Source: JAKZVK01 sp965248255
Lineage (GTDB): Bacteria; Acidobacteriota; Terriglobia; Bryobacterales; UBA6623
Direction: 5' to 3'
Length of the DNA: 64,000 nt
Assembly: GCA_965248255.1 (NCBI GenBank)
Contig: CBDFIW010000004.1
Span: forward strand, 620,001 to 684,000
A model generated the notes under the pieces. That model worked only from the letters and a program-made list of their open reading frames with translations. It was not told where the DNA came from and did not search any database. Positions 8,432 through 16,776 of this stretch are shown here, one piece after another. The position numbers and the translations under genes were made by a program. Within the stretch, counting starts at the first letter, position 1. Each line of letters opens with the position of its first letter.

Positions 8432-9614
8432 GGCGCACCATCGCGACGACCTTGCCGCCCTCTTGGTTCAGGTAAGCCGCCCAATCGTCCATGAGCCGGC
8501 GCCGCCGCTCGATCAGGTCCGAGCGAGCATAGGCGCCCTCGACGCCACCCACGACGTGCGCCAGCGCCGCCTCCATGACGGCGCGCGGCGCATTCGTGCA
8601 TTCCGCCGCCCAATCCCGGAAGCTCGAACGGAAACCGTGTGGAACCGCGTTGATACCGAGCTCGCGAAGTAGCTTAGACAAGGTGTTGTCGGAAATCGTC
8701 CGGCCCGTCGGCGAAGGAAACACCAGGCCCATTCCGTCCGACAACCGTTGTGCTTCCCGCAGGACTTCCACCGCCCGATTCGAAAGCGGCACCCGGTGGT
8801 CGCGCTTGGCCTTCATGCGCTCAGGCGGGATCGTCCATTCGGCCGAGTCCAGGTCGATTTCATCCCACGTCGCAAACCGGACCTCGCCCGAGCGGCATAC
8901 GGTCAGAACCAAGAACTCGAAGGCGAGCTTGCTCCCCGCATAGGCGCCTGATCCCCGTACCGCCTCAATCGCGCCGGCGACCTCCGCATGGGGCAGCGCA
9001 CGGTGATGGCGTTTGATGATGTGGTTGTGCTTGGGCAGCGCCGCGCCGATGGCCTCGCCCGCCGGGTTGTCGGGCCGGTAGCCTTGCGCGACGGCCCATT
9101 TCATCACCGCGCCGATGCGCTGGCGCACCCGCCGTGCGGTCTCGGGCTTGTCGTTCCAGAGCGCCAGCAAAACGGCCATCACGTCGGCCGTGGTCACCTG
9201 GTCAACGCGTTTGTCGCCGATGCGGGGAAACACGTAGTCGCGAAGCGACGCTTCCCATTGCGCCACGCTCTTGCCGCCGGGCTTCCAGGACGGCCGGTGT
9301 ATTCCGATCACCATGGCGGCGGCCTTCTCGAACGTCGGCACGTCGGGCCGTCGCATGAGCGCCAGCGGATCGCCGCCGGCTCGCGCCAGCTTGCGGTTGG
9401 TGAACGCCTGCTCCCGCGCCTCGGCCAGCGACACCAGCGGATAGGTTCGCAAGCCAAGGTCCCGGCGCTTGCCGTCGATCACGAGCCGTTGAATCCATTG
9501 CTTGCCGCCGCCCGGCAGTACCCGTAGAATCAAGCCATGCTGGTCGTAGTACTTGCCGGGTTCCGTGACGGTCTTGACGAACGCCGCCGACAGTCGCTTG
9601 CTTCGCCTAGGCAT
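8424..9614 (-). CDS. tyrosine recombinase (P4-type integrase)
   Basis: This 396-residue integrase has an N-terminal DUF4102 arm-binding domain (YYDQHGLILRVLPGGGKQWI), a core-binding region, and a C-terminal catalytic domain. The catalytic signature is visible: Arg in CRSGEVRFATW, His-x-x-Arg in PHGFRSSFRDW, His in ALAHVVGG, and the nucleophile Tyr in EGAYARSD. It inserts or excises the element by site-specific recombination, usually at a tRNA or tmRNA 3' end. No tRNA is found beside it, so the attachment site is not identified. It is the first gene of the leftward operon with the 216-residue unknown protein. Confidence 0.9.
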   Translation of the reverse strand: MPRRSKRLSAAFVKTVTEPGKYYDQHGLILRVLPGGGKQWIQRLVIDGKRRDLGLRTYPLVSLAEAREQAFTNRKLARAGGDPLALMRRPDVPTFEKAAAMVIGIHRPSWKPGGKSVAQWEASLRDYVFPRIGDKRVDQVTTADVMAVLLALWNDKPETARRVRQRIGAVMKWAVAQGYRPDNPAGEAIGAALPKHNHIIKRHHRALPHAEVAGAIEAVRGSGAYAGSKLAFEFLVLTVCRSGEVRFATWDEIDLDSAEWTIPPERMKAKRDHRVPLSNRAVEVLREAQRLSDGMGLVFPSPTGRTISDNTLSKLLRELGINAVPHGFRSSFRDWAAECTNAPRAVMEAALAHVVGGVEGAYARSDLIERRRRLMDDWAAYLNQEGGKVVAMVRRG

Positions 9615-9626
9615 CGAACAGTCCCA

Positions 9627-9648
9627 CTTTCATATGCCCCTATGAAAG
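9627..9648. promoter_or_regulatory. palindrome upstream of integrase
   Basis: A perfect 8-bp inverted repeat, CTTTCATA-N6-TATGAAAG, centred about 23 bases upstream of the integrase start. Its position suits an operator or excisionase/integrase arm site. Confidence 0.45.
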
Positions 9649-9790
9649 CAAGACTACACGAAACACTGTGAAGCGTCAAGAAGCCATATTGAACCGTATA
9701 ACAATATGTTAGACGTTCTTTGTGGGACTGCCAGAAATCCCTATAAACTCTATTCCTGCGGACCCCCTCTCCGCCAGTTTCAACCGATTC

Positions 9791-11485
9791 TCAGGTTCCC
9801 TTCCATCCCGGACCGCGCACGAATCGTCCGGGCGTCGCGCCTGTGTGCTCGCCGTTCTTGAGTACATGGCCGCCGTTGACAAAGACGTGGACGACACCGG
9901 TAGCGTATTGGTGGGGCCTTTCGAACGTGGCGTGGTCTTGGATGGTTTCGGGGTCGAAGACGACCACGTCGGCAAAGTAGCCTTTCTTGAGCAGGCCGCG
10001 GCGGTCGAGCCGCAGCGCCGTCGCCGGGAGATTCGTGAGCTTGCGAATCGCCTCTTCCAATGACAGCAGTTTCTCCTCACGCACGTACCTGCCTAGCAGC
10101 TTGGCGAAACTGCCGTAGGCGCGTGGGTGCGTGCTGCTTTTGAGGAAGACCCCTTCGGCGGCGAGCGAAGCCGAATCCGAGCAGAAACTGACCCAGGGCA
10201 GGACCAGCTTCTTGCGCAGATTGTCCTCCGACTGCGAGAAATAAACTGTATTGATGCGGCTGCCGTCTTCGACGATCAGGTCCATGGCGGTCTGGTCGGG
10301 CGGCGTGCCACGCATGTCGGCGACCTCGGCCAGAGTCTTCCCTGTCAGGGGCTTCAGCTTCTCGTTCTTGAAGCCGACGAGCAGGATTCCTTGCGGCGAG
10401 CCCGCGCCGACATAGAGGTTGGCCCAGTCGGGAGATTCCTGGTTCATCTCGCGCCTGATGCGTCTTCGCTTGGCTGGGTCCCTCAGTCGCTTCAGCGCCT
10501 CTTCGAACCCGCCTTCCTGTACCCAAGGCGGCATCGACGACAGCAACCCCGTCGAGCCCGCGGGATACGTGTAGACGTCCGCGGTGATCTCGAGCCCGTC
10601 GGCCTGGGCCTGCTCGATCTTGGCGATGGCATCGTCGAATTTGCCCCAGTTGGTGCGTCCGGACGCCTTGAGGTGATAGATCTCGGCACGGATTTTCGCC
10701 TCGCGCGAGATGGTGATCAGCTCGTCGATGGCCTCCAGCAACTGCGTCCCCTCGCTGCGCATGTGCGAGGCGTAGAGCCCGCCGTACTCGGCGGCAGCTT
10801 GGGCGAGCGCGATCAACTCGTCGGTCTCGGCGAACGACCCAGGTGGATAGATCAGCGATGATGCGATGCCGACCGCACCCTCTTCCATCGCCTGGCGTAC
10901 GAGGTCCTGCATCTGTTTGAGTTCGTCGGGTGTCGGCGGGCGGTCGTTGTACCCGATGACAAACTTGCGTGGTGTAGCCGCGCCAATGAACGAAGCGACA
11001 TTCGGAGAAATGCCACGATTTTCTAAGAACTCGACATAGCCGCCCAAGGTCGTCCACTCGACGTCGTACTTGATGTCACCCTGACGCGCCGCCATCTCAC
11101 GCATCATCTCGTCGTTGAGCGGTCCCATCGAGTTACCCTCGCCCATGACTTCGAGCGTGGCCCCTTGCCGGATGTCGCTCTGCGAACGGCCATCTTCGAT
11201 GAGCGATTCGTTGGCCCAGCTCATCATGTTGATGAAACCGGGCGAGACCGCCAGACCTTGTGCGTCCACTTCGGTCTTGCCTGTAGCACTGGCAAGATCG
11301 CCAAGCGCGGCAATCGAGTCCCCCTGGATTGCCAAGTCGGTCACAACCGGGGCCGAGCCGGTGCCGTCGTAGATGGTCCCGTTACGGATGAGCACGTCGT
11401 ATTCGATGGGCGTCGAGCACCGCGACGACCAGGCAAGACAGGCGAGGGTGACCCAAAGGGTCGTTCTTGTGATCGCGGCGCGCAT
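9791..11485 (-). CDS. secreted N-acyl-D-amino-acid deacylase-like amidohydrolase (paralogue 1)
   Basis: The start at 11485 gives a short hydrophobic signal (ITRTTLWVTLACLAW) followed by Cys, so export is likely. The mature part has the amidohydrolase opening YDVLIRNGTIYDGTGSAPV and the D-aminoacylase C-terminal block GYFADVVVFDPETIQDHATF and RPHQYATGV. Known relatives remove acyl groups from D-amino acids using a zinc-binding barrel. Metal-ligand blocks ASHMRSEG, IYHLKASGR and FCSDSAS are present. However, the usual His-x-His after strand 1 (family GFID-HTH-D) is replaced by GFINMMSWANESL, so activity may differ. The tandem neighbour at 12147-13874 is a clear paralogue. Confidence 0.8.
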   Translation of the reverse strand: MRAAITRTTLWVTLACLAWSSRCSTPIEYDVLIRNGTIYDGTGSAPVVTDLAIQGDSIAALGDLASATGKTEVDAQGLAVSPGFINMMSWANESLIEDGRSQSDIRQGATLEVMGEGNSMGPLNDEMMREMAARQGDIKYDVEWTTLGGYVEFLENRGISPNVASFIGAATPRKFVIGYNDRPPTPDELKQMQDLVRQAMEEGAVGIASSLIYPPGSFAETDELIALAQAAAEYGGLYASHMRSEGTQLLEAIDELITISREAKIRAEIYHLKASGRTNWGKFDDAIAKIEQAQADGLEITADVYTYPAGSTGLLSSMPPWVQEGGFEEALKRLRDPAKRRRIRREMNQESPDWANLYVGAGSPQGILLVGFKNEKLKPLTGKTLAEVADMRGTPPDQTAMDLIVEDGSRINTVYFSQSEDNLRKKLVLPWVSFCSDSASLAAEGVFLKSSTHPRAYGSFAKLLGRYVREEKLLSLEEAIRKLTNLPATALRLDRRGLLKKGYFADVVVFDPETIQDHATFERPHQYATGVVHVFVNGGHVLKNGEHTGATPGRFVRGPGWKGT

Positions 11486-12146
11486 GATGGCGTCAGTGTA
11501 GCGAGTCCGAGCGGACCAGGGCGTAACGTGGGGGCCTGGCATGCCGCTGCCTTGTCCAAATTAGCGTCTCAGCGCCATGTCTTGCCCACCTGGCGCGCCT
11601 CAACACGTAGGGTTCTCGGACAGGCTTGATGAAAAACCTCACTCTGACCTCGGTCTACCAGACCACACCGGAGCCGAGTCCGCGAAGCGGACGGAAGGAT
11701 AATAGCCCACGGTGGAGCCGTCAGGCGGAACCGTGGGTCACCGACGCAAAATCACGAGAAGCCCTGGAGGGGCGTAGGAGGAGCTACAGGGCGTCTAGCG
11801 GCTGCATCTCGGACAGCATCCCGCATAGCACCGGACGAATCCCGGGTTCCAAGGGTGCTTTCCAGCCCCTGGAATCGCCTTGGCCTGAGAGAGTCGTGCC
11901 CGAACCCATCCCTTCACCGGTTCCTCGGCAAGTTGGACGGCACACCGCTAGCGAGGGGGTCTGCCCTGCGCTTCCCGTCCTCGTTGACAGCAAGGAAGGG
12001 ACTTACCTTGTCCAGCATCGCCGGGCCAACGCTAATTCGGACAGCTCAGCCGCATGCCGTGCCCGCGGCTTGTGGCGTAGTCCTGGTCAGCCACGCTTAG
12101 GAAGCAATCGTGCTACGGGGATCTAGCGCTTGCTGACGCGGCGCGG
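11486..12146. other. non-coding spacer with dispersed-repeat character
   Basis: About 660 bases between the two amidohydrolases. A plus-strand frame covers 11626-12126 but is rich in Ser, Pro and Arg, with no domain and no ribosome-binding site, and looks like translation of repeat DNA. A stem-loop with arms CCCACGGT (11706-11713) and ACCGTGGG (11730-11737) sits in it. Confidence 0.5.
11706..11737. repeat. stem-loop repeat (REP-like)
   Basis: Perfect 8-bp arms CCCACGGT and ACCGTGGG around a 16-base loop. GC-rich elements of this kind occur as dispersed intergenic repeats; a second copy was not identified in the window. Confidence 0.4.
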
Positions 12147-13874
12147 TTAGTAGTAGGCTGTCCGGGCCTCGCCGCGGCCCTTCCAGCCCGGTCCCCGAAC
12201 GACGCGCCCCGGCGTGGCGCCTGTGTGCTCGCCGTCCTTCAACACCGCGACGCCGTTGACCAGGACGTGCGGGATCCCCGTGGAGTACTGGTGCGGCTTC
12301 TCGTATGTGGCGTGGTCTTGGACGGTGTCGGGGTCGAAGATGACGATGTCGGCGAAGTAGCCCTCTTTCAGGAGGCCTCGCCGGTCAAGCTTGAGGGTCT
12401 CGGCCGGCAGCGAGGTCATCTTGCGGATCGCTTCTTCCAGCGTCATCGCCTTTTCCTCGCGCACATATTTGGCCAGTAGGCGCGGGAAGCTGCCGTAGGC
12501 GCGTGGATGGATGTGCGACTCAAGAAAGATCCCCTCCGTGGCCACGGAGGGAGAGTCGGTGCAAAAACTGATCCAGGGAATCGGGATCTTGTTGTCCACG
12601 TTCTCCTGGGTCATCGAGAAGCCGACGGACATCACCTTGCTGTCGTCTTTGATGATCAGATCCATCGCGGTTTCTTCGGGCGAGCTGTTCCAGATTTCGG
12701 CGATCTCGGCGATCGTCTTTCCGTTGAGGTGCTTCAGGTCGGGGTTCTTTAGACCGACGACCTTATAGCCGGTCGGGCCGCCGACGCCGAGATATAGGTT
12801 TTCCCACTCGTCGGAAGGCGTGAGCATCTCCCGGGCGATTCGCTTCCGTGTGGCTGGATCTTTGAGCCGCTTCAGGCGGGCTTCCTGTCCGCCCTCTCCG
12901 ACCCAGGGTGGCATGGCGGCCGTGAGCCCGCCCGAGCCCGCGTTGTAAGGATAGACGTCGGCGGTGATCGCAAGCCCATCAGCGCGAGCCTTTTCGATCT
13001 TCTGTACCGCCAGGTCCAGCTTGGGTGCGTTCGCCCGGCCGACAGCCTTGAGATGGTAGACTTCGGCGCGAATGGCGGCCTGGCGTGCAATCGTGATCAC
13101 CTCGTCAATACCGTCGAGCAACCGTGTGCCCGAGAAGCGCATATGCGATGCGTAGAGACCGTCATACTCGGCTGCAACCTTGGCCAGCTCGATCAGCTCC
13201 TGCGTGTCGGCGAACGGCCCGGGGACCTGCATGAGCGCGGAAGCCACGCCGAGGGCGCCCTCTTCCATGGCTTGCCGCACCAAAGCGCGCATGCGATCGA
13301 GCTCCTCGGGGCTGGGCGGCCGGTTCTCCTGGCCCAACTCGTGAATGCGCGCGGTCGTTGTTCCCATGAACGAGGCCACGTTCGGAGAGACTCCTCGCGT
13401 TTCGAGGTACTGCAAATATCCATCCAGCGTCCGCCACTCGAACTCGTAGCGAATGTCTCCCCCGCGCTGCTGCCAGTCTTGCTTGGTCCGGTCGTTTACC
13501 GGACCCATCGAGCGCCCCTCGCCCATGACTTCGAGAGTAATGCCCTGTCGGATGTCGCTTTGTGAAAGCCCGTCGGCGATGAGCGACTCCTGCGAGTGGC
13601 TCATCATGTTGATGAACCCGGGGGTGACCGCCAGCCCCTGGGCATCGATCTCCACTTCCCCTACGGCCTCGGGCAGCGATCCCATCGCCGCGATCACGTC
13701 GTCGCGGATCGCCACGTCACTACGAACCGGCGGCGCGCCACTGCCGTCGTAGACCGTGCCGTTGCGGATGACAACGTTGTACTCAACGGGTGCGGAGCAA
13801 GCCATCCATGCCGTGATCGGCAAGAGGGTGATGAGATGTTGGATCCTGATCTGGAATCGCCTGGAATGGAGCAT
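12147..13874 (-). CDS. secreted N-acyl-D-amino-acid deacylase-like amidohydrolase (paralogue 2)
   Basis: From the ATG at 13874 the product begins with a basic segment and a hydrophobic stretch ending ACSAP, a likely lipoprotein or secretion signal. The enzyme part opens YNVVIRNGTVYDGSGAPPVR and keeps the barrel blocks ASHMRFSG, VYHLKAVGR, FCTDSPS and LDRRGLLKEGYFADIVIFDP. As in paralogue 1 the first metal site is altered: GFINMMSHSQESL has one His but not His-x-His. Sequence and length are close to the downstream paralogue, so the pair arose by tandem duplication. Both may act on D-amino-acid derivatives or related peptides in the periplasm; the substrate is not shown. Confidence 0.8.
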   Translation of the reverse strand: MLHSRRFQIRIQHLITLLPITAWMACSAPVEYNVVIRNGTVYDGSGAPPVRSDVAIRDDVIAAMGSLPEAVGEVEIDAQGLAVTPGFINMMSHSQESLIADGLSQSDIRQGITLEVMGEGRSMGPVNDRTKQDWQQRGGDIRYEFEWRTLDGYLQYLETRGVSPNVASFMGTTTARIHELGQENRPPSPEELDRMRALVRQAMEEGALGVASALMQVPGPFADTQELIELAKVAAEYDGLYASHMRFSGTRLLDGIDEVITIARQAAIRAEVYHLKAVGRANAPKLDLAVQKIEKARADGLAITADVYPYNAGSGGLTAAMPPWVGEGGQEARLKRLKDPATRKRIAREMLTPSDEWENLYLGVGGPTGYKVVGLKNPDLKHLNGKTIAEIAEIWNSSPEETAMDLIIKDDSKVMSVGFSMTQENVDNKIPIPWISFCTDSPSVATEGIFLESHIHPRAYGSFPRLLAKYVREEKAMTLEEAIRKMTSLPAETLKLDRRGLLKEGYFADIVIFDPDTVQDHATYEKPHQYSTGIPHVLVNGVAVLKDGEHTGATPGRVVRGPGWKGRGEARTAYY

Positions 13875-14110
13875 AACGCTGCCAGTGTAGCGCCTGAAAT
13901 AGACTTGCGTCACCCTTTCGGATTGAGGTTCGACTGACCCGCCGGACGCTCATTGACGGCGCGGCGCGAGTATGGCTGCGGTCGCGGCCTTCTGGACCGC
14001 CCCGACCGGCGGCTGTCTGCGCCGGTCGATCGTGGCTGAACCGACGACTCCAGAACTCAGAAGCGGCAACTCCCGGCGGCTATTGTAGAATCAAAAGACA
14101 CTTGTCACGA

Positions 14111-14187
14111 CGGGGCGTAGCGCAGCCTGGTAGCGCGCCTGCTTCGGGAGCAGGAGGTCCGGAGTTCAAATCTCCGCGCCCCGACCA
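14111..14187 (+). tRNA. tRNA-Pro (anticodon CGG)
   Basis: The 77-nt cloverleaf folds fully: acceptor CGGGGCG/CGCCCCG, D arm GCGC..GCGC, anticodon stem CCTGC/GCAGG with loop TTCGGGA giving anticodon CGG, T arm CGGAG-TTCAAAT-CTCCG, discriminator A and an encoded CCA. It decodes CCG. Its 3' end is the likely attachment site for the integrase gene 90 bases downstream. Confidence 0.97.
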
Positions 14188-14276
14188 TTCCCTTCAACAA
14201 GTTGCGAGCGTCCGCTCGCATCCGGAGTGTCGATTGTGACGCGGATTGTGACGTAACCCCCTCCGGAAAGTCCCAA

Positions 14277-15377
14277 TCAGCTCGCCTTCTCCGCAAGATC
14301 GCCGGCCACGGCCAGCGGCTTCTCCATCAGCCCCGAACTCAGTTTTTCTATCGCGGTGCGCTTGGCTTCCATCCGCACGTGGGAGTAGTGCTCCAGCATC
14401 TCGCGCGTCAGATGGCCAGTGATCGCCATCAGTGTCGCGTCCGGCGCTCCCGCCTCGGCCAGCTCTGTGATCGCTGTGTGGCGCAGGTCGTGGAAGCGGA
14501 AACCCTTCAGTCCCGCCGCCTTCGTCAAAGAGCGCCACGCCGTTCTCCAGGACTTCTGGTGGCGGTTGGGGTTGATCTGCCCGCGCTCGCAGGCTGGGAA
14601 GACGTAGTGGTTTGGGTCGGTACAGCCCAACGCTTCCGCTCGCTCTCGCAGACGGGCGAAGGCGGCCATCGCGTCGTCGTTCAAAGGGATCGTACGTTTC
14701 CCCGAGTCCTTCTTGCTGCGATTGATCCGCACCTCTCGTTTGAAGAGATCGACTTCCTTCCAACGGATGTGCTTCAGTTCAACCCCCCGGCAGGTGGTCG
14801 AGGCTGCCAGAACAGCGGCACAGTGCGCAACCAGCCATTGGGGTTTCTTGGCTGCCGTCTCGAACAAGCACTTTTTCTCCCCTGGGATCAGCGCTCGGCC
14901 GATGTGCGAGGTCTCCGCGTACATCGTCACATCCTCGGCCAGCATCGCCCAACGCTTGGCCTTCTTCAGCATCCGCCGCAGGGCGCTGACCTCCATGTTG
15001 ATTGTGCGACCCGACACACCTTCCCCGAACCGGGCCTCTTGGTAGGCAGCGATGTCCCCAGAAGAGATTCGCCCGAGGGTTTTCTTGCCGAGATGCCGCC
15101 GCAAAGGAACGAGACGCTCCTTCTCGAACTGAGTCGTGCGCTCGGCGACCCGCTTCTCACGATCCTTCAGGTATTGGTCAGCCGCTGCTCCGAATGGCAG
15201 ACGACCGAAAGCCTTGCCAGTCGGCGCTGCCACCTTGCCGGCTTGGATCTGCGCAATCAGCTCTTTCTCACGGGCCTTCGCCTCGCGTTTGTCAGTTGTC
15301 TTCAGCGACTGCCGAAACCGTTCCCCGTTCACGGTGACATCGGCCCACCACGTGTTATCTCGTTTCCAGAGCGCCAT
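14277..15377 (-). CDS. tyrosine recombinase (prophage integrase) next to tRNA-Pro
   Basis: A 366-residue phage integrase. The N-terminus (ALWKRDNTWWADVTVNGERF) is an arm-binding domain of the type that recognises attachment arms. A core-binding domain follows, then the catalytic domain with Arg in TTCRGVELKHIRW, His-x-x-Arg in FHDLRHTAITELAEAG, His in ITGHLTREM and the nucleophile Tyr in EHYSHVR. It converges on the tRNA-Pro gene, the normal arrangement for a prophage inserted at a tRNA 3' end. It is preceded by a small basic gene 12 bases upstream and is probably co-transcribed with it. Confidence 0.9.
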   Translation of the reverse strand: MALWKRDNTWWADVTVNGERFRQSLKTTDKREAKAREKELIAQIQAGKVAAPTGKAFGRLPFGAAADQYLKDREKRVAERTTQFEKERLVPLRRHLGKKTLGRISSGDIAAYQEARFGEGVSGRTINMEVSALRRMLKKAKRWAMLAEDVTMYAETSHIGRALIPGEKKCLFETAAKKPQWLVAHCAAVLAASTTCRGVELKHIRWKEVDLFKREVRINRSKKDSGKRTIPLNDDAMAAFARLRERAEALGCTDPNHYVFPACERGQINPNRHQKSWRTAWRSLTKAAGLKGFRFHDLRHTAITELAEAGAPDATLMAITGHLTREMLEHYSHVRMEAKRTAIEKLSSGLMEKPLAVAGDLAEKAS

Positions 15378-15389
15378 GAGCTCGCCTCC

Positions 15390-15578
15390 TCAATCTTTGG
15401 TTGTTGTTCGTCGGCTGCGGTGCGAGTGCTTCTTGCCGCTGCCCTTCGGACGACCACCCTTCTTGCCGTTCTCGCGGGCTATCTCTTGAATCCTTTCCAA
15501 GCCCAGTCTCGTGACGCGCGCCTTGTAGGAGCGCTTGCCGAGCCAACTGGTGAACCTGCGGACCTCACTTTGTGTCAT
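15390..15578 (-). CDS. small basic protein upstream of the integrase
   Basis: A 62-residue, strongly basic protein (KARVTRLGLERIQEIARENG, then KKGGRPKGSGKK). The GRPKG stretch resembles an AT-hook-like DNA-contact tail. It ends 12 bases before the integrase start on the same strand. It may be an excisionase-like or architectural DNA-binding protein; no family is recognised. Confidence 0.5.
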   Translation of the reverse strand: MTQSEVRRFTSWLGKRSYKARVTRLGLERIQEIARENGKKGGRPKGSGKKHSHRSRRTTTKD

Positions 15579-15682
15579 GTATATATCCTAAGCTCTTTCG
15601 GTTTTTTTGTCCAGCTATCGTGCAACATCGAGCGTCACGGCTCGACCTGATCCGCTATATATGTGTAGGGTTAGCTACGGGC

Positions 15683-16115
15683 GTGAACGACTCTGTATCC
15701 CACTCTGAATGGCTGACACGCAAACGCCTCATCGACCCCAAGCTGAAGGCGGCGGGCTGGCGTGTGGTGCCCTACGATGCTGCTGGAGCGCTCAGCAGGC
15801 TGGACCGTTGCGCGATGGAGGAGTACCAACCGAGAACGGGCCGGCGGACTACGCCCTCTGCGCGAAGGACGCCTCCTAGGGATCGTCGAAGCCAAGAAGC
15901 TCAGCCTTGGACCCCAGGGGGCGTGTTGACACAGGCAGAGCAGCTACTCCTTCACGATTGGTGAATCAGGTCTATCGGCTTATGAAGTCGGGTGTCGCGA
16001 AGAGAATCCTTTTCCTCGTGGACCGGCGTTCTCTCGCCGTCCAGAGAGTCCGGGGAGTTCTCGTCTTTCGAGCCGGAAGCACGACTCAAGTTCGATAAAG
16101 GACTACGAGGTTTAC
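15683..16115 (+). pseudogene. hsdR: HsdR (type I restriction endonuclease) decayed remnant
   Basis: From a GTG at 15683 the frame reads EWLTRKRLIDPKLKAAGWRV, the start of HsdR. After shifts of frame come NGPADYALCAKDA and LLGIVEAKKLSLGPQG, the nuclease motif of HsdR (the conserved D-ExK site), then KSGVAKRILFLVDRRSLAVQ, the helicase entry block, and finally FEPEARLKFDK and KDYEVYGPEG in other frames. The Walker A region between the nuclease and helicase blocks is missing. HsdR cuts unmethylated DNA after translocation; this copy has several frameshifts and deletions and cannot work. It is inside the prophage region, on the strand opposite its neighbours. Confidence 0.8.
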
Positions 16116-16776
16116 GGCCCTGAAGGACTCGGAAGAGTTATCTTAAGATGCTTCTTGACGTCGGCACGTTTGCGTGCCGAGACGGCCAGGGCCGCCGCCC
16201 TGCGAAGCTGAGGATGGCTGGCCCCCTGTAGCTGCTCGCGGGACAGGCTGAGGAGCAGGAGATTCAGCGCCACGACGCACGCGGACTCGCGGGTCGCCCA
16301 CGCCCCCAGGCTTTCCTTCCGCGACGACCAGAGTAGAGTGGACTTCGCGTCCACCGTCATCCGGAAGCTCTTCGACGAGGCGTGGACAGCGCGCGAGAGC
16401 ACCGCGAATTCTTTCTTCAAGCCTTCCAGCCCGGTGACGGCGCTGCTCACTCCGAGCATCTTCGGATGGTGTTGCAGGTACTCGTAGATCCTCAGGAAGC
16501 CGAGCCTGTGCTTGCCGAGCTGCCATAGCTGTAGCTCGACGGGATGGCCCATGTAGTACAGGCAGAATCCGACGTTCTCCATGCAGCTTCTAAGGCTCTT
16601 AAGCGCCAGCCGCCAAGAGCCGAGGCGTGCGGAGACGTGTGACACCAGGGTGTCGTTCTGAGCTTCCAGAAAGAATCCGAGGCTGTCCTCCGAGATGCGC
16701 CCTTCTAGGTGTGTTCTCCAGGCCTGAAGGGAAACAAGTCTTCGATAGCTCTGCAAGAAGTGGCCCCGGCTGGACT
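16112..16776 (-). pseudogene. conserved unknown protein, N-terminally truncated
   Basis: About 220 residues, readable from GHFLQSYRRLVSLQAWRTHL to VKKHLKITLPSPSGP. It is helical and mostly soluble, with conserved-looking blocks FFLEAQNDTLVSHVSARLGS, LQLWQLGKHRLGF and VHASSKSFRM. I cannot assign a function. The beginning is missing: upstream, the sequence becomes the helicase frame of the prophage primase without a start codon. The two genes have therefore been fused by deletion near 16776. Confidence 0.5.

Noticed and set aside
10077..11057. 326-codon Arg-rich minus-strand frame
   Set aside because: A shifted frame of the amidohydrolase gene with no motif.
11626..12126. 166-codon plus-strand frame between the amidohydrolases
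   Set aside because: Low-complexity translation of repeat-like DNA, with no ribosome-binding site.
14105..14296. 63-codon minus-strand frame over tRNA-Pro
   Set aside because: The familiar false protein obtained by translating the antisense of a tRNA gene.
14202..15650. 482-codon plus-strand frame
   Set aside because: Antisense of the integrase; the integrase strand carries all catalytic motifs.
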